Shown here in pieces: positions 12,601 through 24,600 of a stretch of 64,000 nucleotides of DNA; position 1 is the stretch's first letter, and each line of letters opens with the position of its first letter. The position numbers and the translations under genes were made by a program. The DNA is from Pararge aegeria. Its lineage: Eukaryota > Arthropoda > Insecta > Lepidoptera > Nymphalidae. The stretch lies in NCBI RefSeq assembly GCF_905163445.1, contig NC_053185.1, forward strand, positions 17,440,001 to 17,504,000, read 5' to 3'. The notes under the pieces are model-generated. The model searched no databases, was not told where the DNA came from, and was given only the letters and a program-made list of their open reading frames with translations.

Positions 12601-15600
12601 AAATGTTCTTTATGTACAAAACCAGCTTTTTCCTCGTTATTTCTGCGATATAGGCCTCATAAGAAGGCTTAGAGTCACTCTGCTATGCTCGGAGTATCTC
12701 TACGTGATCAAATCAGAAATGTGGAGATCCGTAGAAGAACCAGAGTTACCGATATAACTCAACGAGTCGTGAAGCTGAATTGGCAATGGGCGGGGCACAT
12801 AGCTCGGAGAAAGAATGGACGATGGAGTCCCAAGGTGCTGGAATGGCAGCCCCGCACTGGTAAGCGCAGCGTTGGTCGACCCCCTACGAGGTGGACAGAC
12901 GACATTAAACGCGTCGCAGGAAGCCGCTGGATCCAAGCGGCACAAAACTGAGGAATTTCGAACAAAAGACCTATGTCCAGCAGTGGACGTCTTCTTTTTT
13001 TTTTCAATATCCTGTGGTAAACGTTTCTTATCCTGGAATAAAAAGAAGCCAATGTTACTCTCCGTTCTTTTAGTTAAATCCATGCCAAAAATCAGGTTTA
13101 TTTGTTGCTTGTATGTACTATTTGAAGTACGTATTGCAAATACGCCAACAAATTCGCAGGCAAGCGCGACCTAAGTATTTTTTCATAACCTCGGCAAAGT
13201 AGCTTCGATCCATCGTGAACAAAACAATGAAATAGGTATAGCGTGCCAAAAGTACTCAACGTAACTGCCCATCAGGCTATCATCATAGTTTATGTACTCC
13301 TAGGTACTATTAAACTCACTTATATTAATTTTTATCCGCACTCACATCTTACAATCATGTTTGTTAACTAAAAGAACGTGAATAAAGATATAGCAATCTA
13401 AATTTTGGATAGAAGCAGGCGTTACCTTGCGGAATTAGGTAAGTGACTTTAACAGTTATTCAGTGTAAAGTCATTATCTCCTGAGGATATGGAGGTGACG
13501 GTAATAAAAGGAATACAGTAGGGTAATAAAATATACATTAAAATCTAACGCCAGAATCACTCTTTTCATTAGTGAAACCGTATGAAAATCCGTTCGGTAG
13601 CTTTTAGTCTTTCGCGCCCAGACAGACAGACAGACAGACAGATGCGGCGAGGATTAGTGTTATGAAAATTAAGCTTAATTTGATATACTCCGCGAAAAGT
13701 CTTCTAGGCACGTTTCGCTCCGACACCGGAGCATCCTCAGGAGATGATGGAATTCCGCAAGGTGACGCCAAACACACAATTAATAATTGGTGAGTTTTTA
13801 CCCTAACTTGGAGGAACTATCAGTATAAATTAGATAGATACAAAAAACAAAGACAAAAACCAGTAATGTCTTTATATATACACTTGTCAAGGACAAGCAT
13901 GTCAAAGTGAATAAGTTTTATTTTGTTCATAATTATGAATGTGTGTAGGTATTTAATTAAAACTTGCTTTTAATTACAATTCCTATTAGTTAACCAATGA
14001 AGTGTAAAATGGGGAGGTTGCAGAATCAATCACCTGCGATTCAGTTACAAATAAAACATCGATGAGTCGTAATGCATTTATGAATTAATTTATTCGTTCT
14101 GTGAGTTACGGCAATTTGTTTTGAAGGCTTCTTTTGTATCAAATGCAAAAAAATCTTTATTCAAGTAGGCCCGGCCCATAGGTGACACTTTTGATGATTA
14201 CATAAGAATTACACGGTAGTGAGACGATGGCGATAACCACATTCGTAAACTTAAAACTAAAGCTACGAGGGTTCCAAACGCGTCCTGGTCTAAGAAGAAG
14301 CACACAACAAACTTAGCGGGGTGTTTTTTTTTAATCAAGTTTCAAGTACCTATTAAATATTAACATTATTCGGTCGTCTTTCTAAACTTGAAGTAAGTAC
14401 AATCAGCGCCGTGCGTGGAAAATGGCATAAAATGGAAAAAATCCCTTTCTATTCGACTTATATGAAATATTAAGGGTAGGCAGTGCATTTGTGCATTTAT
14501 GAAGTGCACGCCCCTGAGTATAATACTTAGTTTTTTACTGTTTTAAATGACTACTGAAAAATTAAAACATAACTAATAACTAAAATACTCATCATCATCA
14601 TCATCATATCAACCGACAGACGTCCACACACACACACGTCTTTTGTTTCCAAATTCCACGGTTCTGTGCCGCTTGGATCCAGCGGCTACCTGCGACGCGC
14701 TTAATGTCGTCTGTCCACCTCGTTGGGGATCGATCAGCGCTGCGCTTACCAGTTCGGGGCAGCCAGCAGTCTAGCCCTGCGATGGCCAAACTGCCTGCCC
14801 AGCGGGGTCATTATCGGGCATAACTTTAATGGGAAGAAGAAAAATACTCTATGTGACTTTACTATTTAAAGTTGGTATTCGACTAGATTATGCGTCGTTC
14901 ATTGTCGATGCGAGGAACATGTCTTAAAAGCTGTTTAGCATGTCAGTGTGACATTACCTTAATATAATAATATTAAGGTTGCGCTACCCGTTAGACCGTG
15001 GAATTTTTAACTACATACGAATTATGTGCTGATTATTTGACATGATCGTAGTGATGATCTGCAAGGTATGCAGTCGAACATCATTTGTTTTGATTTTATT
15101 GTGTTCGAATTGGGTTTGATTTGGATTTGCACTACTATTAACTCGTTGCTGTACCTATTTAGTCAATAATTACTGTTAACTAAATAGGTAAATAAATAAG
15201 TAGATAAGCAAAATAAATAAATAAAAAACTTAAATAATATTTGCAAGATTGTACCACAGAATTAAGAACATACAGAAATCGTGAACACGACTAATATTGA
15301 AACATCAATAAACCACTCAATTTTAGAGTTGTTTCTCGAACAAACGGTTAATCACTTCATATTATTTAGCAGTTGAAAGTTATTATATCTTTAATTTTCT
15401 GAACTGGCAATTTTGAAGAAGAAACATTTTGTGAGCTAGCAACATTCCGCGAGTGTAAAGTGAGACGTGCGCGGGCGCTTTTACTGTTTTTGAACACAAT
15501 ACACGGCATACAATAATGGCTGCATGAAGATTCTGTATGCTCTTTATACTGTGGATTGTACGTTGTATACAAGTAATTGCCGAGATTTAGGTACAGCAAA

Positions 15601-18600
15601 AGTTTAATTGCCCGTGCGATTTCGTACATCGCGTGTCTCGCTCTTGATTATGTTCCCGCCCGCTATGCAGGATTAAATGGCATGCTTACAAGCCGCGCGT
15701 ATGCATTATGTACTGGCCAGCGTACTCTTAAGGAATTGCGAAAATTCACACAATGTCATCCATCATGACCTCATTGTAGACACGTAGTGGGCAGCGACCT
15801 CTACTTACATGGTAGTAGGTTTGGCATGACTGGCAGTTGGCACCTTGCTATACTAAAGCATATACTAAAGCAATAAACAAACTTTACTGCAATCTTGTGT
15901 AAGTGATGTGTAGTCAGTAGTGGTAATGATGTATGGCAACGGGCGTGGCGTGCATACAGGGTTTGCAGATGACATAAAATCTCCATTACGAGCTATATAA
16001 CTTAAGGGTAGGCTTTTTATTACTCTTACTATGCTCACCCTTAATTTTTAATAACTCATATTGGAGATTAATTGACGGCCGATTGGCGCAGTGGGCAGCG
16101 ACCCTGCTTTCTGAGTCCAAGGCCGTGGGTCCGATTCCCAGAACTGGACAATATTTGTTTGTGTGAAGAACATAAATGTTTTTCAGTGTCTGGGTGTTTG
16201 TCTATATACTATAGGTATTTATCTATATTATTCATACAATTGTTATCTTAGTACCCATAACACAAGCTAAGCTTACTTTGGGACTAGATGGTGATCTGCA
16301 TACCCTGTTCGTACCCTCTATGCACGCCACTGATTGTCGTAGTATATTTATTTATTTTAAATCATCTACCCGCTTATGGCATATACCCTGGGATTACCCT
16401 GTATGTACGTCACTGGTAACAGACCGCCCTGTTAGGGTAGTTTGTATTCGTAAGTATAAATATGTCTCGCTTTCTAAGATAACTTCAGTGCTTTGAAAAA
16501 AATGTTACTTTTAACGCATGCTTGCATAAAGGATTTCTTAGTTCTTTATGAAAACATTTGAATAAAATAGAAAATACTAAACGTAGAGTCTCAGTATTTT
16601 GGCCGCATGCAACTAAAAAAAAAGTGGAAAGGAGCGACCACGTAGCCGCATTTTAGTTTGCAACGTTCTGATATCGAATCCGGTCATGTCACGCTCTTAT
16701 GAGTGTAGAACCTGTCAACCCACATTACAGCAGATTGGACGTCGGACGATATAGCTGTGAATTTCTGACTCTTTAAGAAGGTATTTGCCCAGATATGGGA
16801 CATGAGGAATACGATTGTAACTAATATTATAAAAAGGTGAAGTTTGTGAGTTCGGATGTTCGGGGTAATTCCCGTTAATACTGTTCCGATTTAAAAAATT
16901 ATTTCAGTATTTTCAATATGCAAACAGATTACATGTAATTGAAGTCGGCAATAATTCTATAATATGACCTGTGCTGCCCGAACATTAAATTAAGGATCTA
17001 CAGACTGCTATTAATTATATAAGTTTAATATCGCAGCTAAAAATATATTTTTTATGTTTAAAATAAAATAAATCATACGAGATAAAAGTTTCGCGTATAC
17101 TTTCCAGATTCTTATAAAATAAATAGCTATTTATTAGAAAATGGAATGAATATATGAATGGATAAAAAGAATAGAATAGAATAAAGAGAATATAGAAATA
17201 AGAAAAACACAAGAAAGAGTATATAGAAAATTTAACTTTCATGGAGTTAGAGTTTCTCATGGAGATTTATTTGCTGTAGAAACAGCATTTATTGATAGAG
17301 TTGATCGGAATATAATGAGAAAACAAATACCAAAAAGCCGGTAAAATTATAGCGTTATCCGTGCGAGAATGGTCGTTTTAAATATGATTTCGTTTAGAAA
17401 TACAATTGTAACCAATAATAACTTTAGCGTAGATAAAGTTGCGCGTGTCAGATAGTGACAGAATAAATAACTTAAGCCTACTTATTTGAATGATACATTT
17501 GTGTGTAAAGACTTAACCATGTTTATTAACTGACTGATAAGGTAGGTAGTTATAATGACATCAATATAATAATTAAACAGTTATTAGCTGTATCTTCTAT
17601 GATAAGCAGAGACTGAATGTTAAATGACTCAAGGTTTCCGGTAATCAGTTGATTCATAAGTATAAATGGGTTTTTTTATTCGTACGTTTTTGTACTCTGA
17701 GAACGTTTATATGAATTAAATTATTAGTTCCCTTTTTTAAGTAAGATTTGCGTGGTTAATCAACATTTCTTAAATATCAAAGTTAAATGTCGCGGGCAGA
17801 ATCTGACTACCCTGGTCTAATCTGACATCTCATACCCCCGCAGTCCCGTCGTTACCGAGATCCATGCAACTGGGTCGAAATATCGACAATTCCCATAATA
17901 TTATCGTGGTAGGTACCGGTTGAAATATATTTAAGAAATTAGTTTCCTTCCTCATGATCATCATCACATCACAGCCGATACATAGGTCATATCAGAATAG
18001 ACTCTATTCGTATGGTATAACGAAAGCGACAAAATGACGTTCACAAAGCTTTCTCATTAGCTGATATTTTTCCACGATAGGCGAAAAGTTACCCCGACAC
18101 TCTACGATATAGTAGTAGAGGTTTTCGAGATAGATGTCGTCCAGTACACAAGCAACCAAGTCCCAAGCAAATATACCGGTAAATCTTAAACGCCTGGCAA
18201 ATAAATGACGGCTATTCTGAAACGTTTTTAAAAACAATCGATTCGCTTAAGCTATAATGTTACCCTTCTATATCAAATACGTGATAGCTCGTCCTCCCGA
18301 TCCCCTACGGAGGTGATCTCTCTAAACTCACATCCTCACTCATCAGGACCTTGCCGCCGCAATCATGCGCCCATTATCTATATTGCTCTTATCAACGCCC
18401 ATCTCCCTCTAACGCTACCAATAAGACAGAGATGACAAACCGTATTGAGATAAACGCATTTGCTCCCACGCAGTAGCTATGTCAGGTGATATAGTTTCTA
18501 GTACTTACGAGTAGATAACTTCCTTTGGTCTGGCTAACTAGCGTAGGTACTCGTTATGTGACGTAAATTGCAGGGTTTTTAAAGACAATTTTCGAAGGAA

Positions 18601-21600
18601 TACTGTAAACGTAAATCCTTTTATGCCACGTTGATGCAACGATGATTTAAGATGAAGTTAGACTTATAAATAATAAATATAGTTATAATTTAAAGAATTT
18701 CTCTTGTTCCATGTTACATTTTTTTGTTGTATGATTTGACATAAAACACACCGAACTTCCACATTTGTATTTGAATTTGCCATTCTCAACTACTTTAAAA
18801 GTACCCGTTTCCTTACGGAGAAATTTTCAATTTTAATTTTTTTTAACAGTTATATCTCTTTTAGTCTACCTTATGGTAATACGTTGTCGAAATTAAGTAC
18901 CCATAAATAATCGGTTCTCTGAGCGTCGTCTTTTAGTCAGTCAGTCAGTAAGTCAATAAGTTACTGATGTAGGCATATGATGACAGCATACAAGACATGA
19001 CTGTATAAATACCATGTTTTAATGAAAGATTTAATTAAGCTCTCTAATAAGCTTTATAAGGGACAAAGGTTATAGGTCCATTGGGATTTGTGACGTTATT
19101 GGTGGAAGCGATGAGGTCACTGCGCGCGCGCCGGTATTATTCAGAGCAAGGTTTTGCCACTTAGTCATGCAAATATCCCACAAATATCGTACCTACGTTC
19201 AGACGAATTGACGAAGACATTTGTTTTCTTGTGTTTCCTTGAGGTATGATATTAATCGTGACATAGTAATACGGAGCTTTTTCACGTTTTGCCATTTGTT
19301 TCACACCATAACCTTTTAAACATTATGTAACATTTGTTAAAAAGGCCCTTTGTGTTGTTGAAATCAGTTTTTCCGACGTACCTGGCGCAGCGGTGAGCGC
19401 TGTGGATTAAAGTGGATGGTTTCGGGTTCGATCAATAGTCAAATTTGAAAATTTATGGTTTCTGAATTTTCTCTGGTCTGGTCTAGTTGGTGGATACTGC
19501 CGTGGCTAGTTACCCCCTACCGACATAAACGTGTCGCTAAGCGAATTAGCGTTCCGGTACGATATCCCGTAGAAACCGATTAGGGTATCGGTTAAGTATT
19601 ACGTTACCATCTTAGTCTGCATCATCACTTACCAGCAGGTAAGATTAAAAAAATAATATATGTATAATATACTCGTAAATCTGTGTAACTTTTTTGGTGA
19701 AGTAAAAAGAATGCTGACAATGGTGATTCCATGGCTCAAACTCGACTATTTCTATATAACGATGCTCCAGCAAAATAACGATATATTATGTTTAAAAAAA
19801 AAGAGTAGAGCCGCTTCAAAGAACAAGAATAATATAAAACGTATCACAGCACAGTAAACATTTAGGGACTAAAGTTCTCAATATTATTTGTTGAATGTTG
19901 AAATAAAGCAGATTATCATCCCAAAAACAATTCCAACCTAAATTCAAAATGGCGGATGAAGCGGCAGATATTGGTTGTTTTTTAAACAACCACTAAATTC
20001 TCAAAAGGTCAGGCCAAAATATTCCTGTCGGTAATAATTCATTTATATCATTAAGAGCCGTTTAGTTTATGATTGCCGATTTAGAAACTAATCCGATATG
20101 GCATGAGGTATCGCGATTCCCACAACTGAAAAATGTTTGTGCGGTGAACATGAACTTTTTTCAGTGTCTAGAGGTTTATCCGTATATTATAAGTCTTTAT
20201 GTGTATTATCCCTAAAAATATTATTATCCATAAACATAACACAAGCTAAAACTCTTACTTTGGGGCTAGATGGCGATGTGTGTATTGCTGTAGTATATTT
20301 ATTATTATTATCCATCCGTCTACATTCGCATTTATAATATAAATATGAAATATAGCATAAAGCTTTATAAATAGGTTTTTTTGATTTAACCAAGTCATCG
20401 AAAATGACTTTTACTTAGAAGTAACTTCTCCCTTTTTTCTGGGAGACAAGAAGTAAACAAAGTATAGACCTAACAGCTAATACCTACTCCGTAATCGTAG
20501 CTTAGGCTATTGAATAATTGTTGACTCGTTGACCGACAACGTGCCCTCAGAAGGAAGTCATTGACTGTAATCAGATGATGCTCACTTGCCCGCAAGCCGA
20601 GTGATTCACGTTGCGTGCCGTTTCTTATCAAAGTAGGCGGGATACCTACCGACCTAATGTGGAAACGTTTAACTTTTACATACATACCATACACTAGCAG
20701 TTTATGATTGTTTTTTTCTTAATTTGTGAGATTGTATTTTTTAAGTGCCCCTATCCTATTTCCTCTTTAAAAAAGTTATGAAGCCTCCTTCAAGAATTGG
20801 ACTTTGGGCTATCAAATGCAAATATAGAGTTGTACATCTGACTAGTTTCAAAGATTAACGCGCTCATAAAATATAACTTACGAGCTTTGTTATTAGTACT
20901 ATAGATATTTGTGATTCCGGGAACGAGTTGGCAACACTGGTCATCCGGTCATCCTTGCACAAAGACCAGCTGATAGCTAGTATGTGTTCGTACCTTAGAC
21001 ATTTCGTTTCATGAAGCAATCATAAATTAGTCGCACGTTGCAAATATGTCGCAACATATCACAGACTCTTTGTTAGCGCTTGGCAGTAAATTATACCCAA
21101 AGTACTCATTGTTCTAAGCCGAGAGGTGACTCATCTCGCCGGCATCGGCAGTGATTACTTCCTCTTAGCGTAATTAACATAGTGCGTTTACGGTTTATAG
21201 TGTTAGCAAAACTGCCTTTGTACATTTATTAAAAAAAAAATGGGTCAGGCTTTGTTCAAACTGGCTAATCTGTAATCGATATAAGCTGGAGTGGGAATTT
21301 AAAATGACAGGAACCCACCTCAGTCAACAGGGATAGAAAGAGGAAGTTTGAAAAAAATATATAAAAATGGCAGGAATTAAATGGACAGAAGACACAGTTG
21401 ACAGGTGTCAAGATTGAAGTAGAGAAGGATAAAAGTTTATTAAAAGTTCAAAGAGTTTTGATATTTGAGTTTAATTGGATTTATGCTGTAATTAGAGATA
21501 CTTGACAATATTTAACACTGTACGTATGAATAAGAGGTTTCTTTTACCAACTTACATACGTGACAAGGTTACTTTAATATCCTGGTACCTACTTACCTAA

Positions 21601-24600
21601 TTGCAAGCTGTTAGTTTCGAGGTTCACTTATCATAAGTAGGTAAATAGGTAAGACTAAATTGATGTGGCTCGAAAAATAAAACCCGACTATTTAACTTAA
21701 GATCGTGTCAAAATTGGATTGAATTATTTCGGAATGCATTGGGTATGCAACGTTTTTTTTTTGCTATTTTTGTTAAATTCACAGAGTACAGTTAGTTCAT
21801 TATAAAGTAAATTGTATATAACGTGTAAATGAAAACCAAAATAATAATTCATAGGCTTCAGAGATACATTATGTACTGTCTCTTAGACTTATCTTCAAAA
21901 CTGAAATCTAATAGTTCCTATTTGAGTAAACCACAGATACAGCCTGAACATCACATGCAAAATTAAAATCATGTGACTCCTGCCACATTGTTAGGTACGC
22001 GCCTCGTAGCGTAGGTACTACGCGCGTGTCGGTCTTTTATCTTCAGGGTTGTCATAAGTAAACACTTAAAATGTTTTTAATTCGTTTGCATGAAAAAAAT
22101 TAATATGCTTTGTGTTTCTTATGCAATATACTTATACATCCTTCAATATTATTTCGTAATCCTGTTAAACACTGTATATATTTTTAAAAATAGTTTCTAG
22201 TAAATACCTATATCATTCGTAGATATACATATAGTGTTATTTATTTTATCTATTTTTTTAAACAAATTTTACTGAATCGTGTAAATGCATGTACCTATAG
22301 CGGACGATCATTCAGTCAGAAATGTGGGCCAGAATGTGGTCAGAATTTTAAACATGATACCGAAGGTCATATTAGATCGACCTTTACCTAAGTTTAAACA
22401 ATATATAAAACACATTGAACCAATCGTGGTTACTACATAATTGATAAATTCCTCAACGACAAAACTTCTTGGAAGCAGGCACTCTACTCTCATCTCTCAC
22501 AAAACGGAAAAATTCCAAAGATTGTTAAACTATAAAATGAAGAAACTCACAGATTGCTCTTTACCAAAAGAGCAATCTGTGAGTTCCTTGCCAGCTCTTC
22601 TCAGTGGATTTTGCCTTCCGAACCGGTGGTAGAGTCACTACAAACAGACTGACTTGACGTTTCAAAAGTGCTTATAAACTAGGCCTACTTGAAATAAATG
22701 AATTTTGATTTTTTTAAATTTTGTATAACATATATCCTTTTTGCTGTAAAGAATTCCATAGATTATTAATAAAATAAGTTCTTTTAACCCCATAGAGCAG
22801 CACTTAGCACCTTAGGCCAACACTCATTCCTAAAGGTTGACGGCCGATTGGCGCAGTGGGCAGCGACCCTGCTTTCTGAGTCCAAGGCCGTGGGTTCGAT
22901 TCCAACTGAACAATATTTGTGTGATAAACATGAATGTTTTTCAGTGTCTGGGTGTTTATCTATATATTAAAAGTAATATTATTCATAAAAAAATATTCAC
23001 CAGTTATCTTCGTACTCATAACACGGCCTATGACGGCCGAAAGGCGCAGTGGGCAGCGACCCTGCTTTCTGAGTCCAAGGCCGTGGGTTCGATTCCCACA
23101 ACTGGAAAATGTTTGTGTGATGAGCATAAGTGTTTTTCAGTGTCTGGGTGTTTATATGTATTTTCTAAGTATTTATGTATATATAATTTATAAAAATATT
23201 CATCAGTTATCTTAGTACCCATAACACAAGCTACGCTTACTTTGGGGCTAGGTGGCGATGTGTGTATTGTCGTAGTATATTTATTTATTTATTTATAACA
23301 CAAGCTACGCTTACTTTGGGACTAGATGGCGATGTGTGTATTGTCGTAGTATATTTATTATATTTATTATTATTAAAGGTGATATTATATGCGAAGCACA
23401 TAAACATCGATTTACCTTATTTGACCTATTATTGTTTTCAATGTTAAGTTTGATCATGACTGAATATATAGTACAGTCACTATTGGTCACGTTTACAGTA
23501 CATTCAAGTCTTACGTATAGAGCTTAGATACAAATTAATATACGTATGGATTGCATGAACTAAATCCGAATACTTAGAATTGCCCCTTTTCCAGCGAAGC
23601 TCGCAAAACCTGGTAACACACTGCAAGCAGAAAATAAATGTTAATACATTTCTATTTTGATGATGACGAATTAATAAATAAATAAAATATACTACGGCAA
23701 TACACACATCGCCATCTAGCCCAAAAGTAAGCGTAGCTTTTGTTATGTGTACTAAGATGACTGATGAATATTTTTATGAATAATATATATAAATACTTAT
23801 AATATACAGATCACACAAACATTTTCTAGCATTGGGAATCGAACCAACAGCCTTGGAAACAGTGAAAGAAGTCTCACTATACACCCGCGGAATGCTGATA
23901 GCTCACAAACTTTTCCCATTTTCCTCTTTTTATGGTAAAAGTTTAGAACGAAGTTAATGAACGCGCAGGTGAGGTTTTCCTTACGCGGGGACCGAGTTCG
24001 AAACCTGGCACGAAATTTGAGCGCTTGGGTTGAGATTTTCTGCCTACATTAACTTATTCGATCGCGTGAAAGTTAAATACGATTTGTATAGTATCGAAAA
24101 AGCGGCATCTAGAGATAATAATGGTTTCCATTATTGTAAATAAGTAGATAAACTAGTTCGTCGATCTAGAATTAGAACTTCGATACCAATTAAATCGTAG
24201 TAAAATTATGTGCGTTTAAAATATCACTGGAAAACATTGTGAGGGAAAACTGCCTGATGTCTGAGAGTTCTCAAAGGTGTGTGAAGTCTATCATTCGCTG
24301 TTGGCCAGCATGTTGGACGGCCTAAATCTTTATTCTGAGAAGTGACGCGTACCCTGTAGTGGCCCAAAAATGGGTCGATAATGATGAACTAGAGAAAAAT
24401 GAGAAAAACAAAGTGGATTACAAAAGTGCTCTGGTTCAAGAAGCAGGTATCGTCATCAGGAACGAATAACTGGTTCCAATAAAACTAGCTTCTTTAAATA
24501 TACTTAGGTACTTTCTTTCACGCAGATTATTCTGTGCTAAGACATAACAAAATGCAAGACCGCGTTTAGCTCGGTCTATAATTACTGGGATACCCACCTT

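Noticed and set aside
16074..16150. tRNA-like sequence as a functional tRNA gene
   Set aside because: A and B boxes are present, but the acceptor stem does not pair and the same body and tail follow it at a dozen sites, so it is a SINE head.
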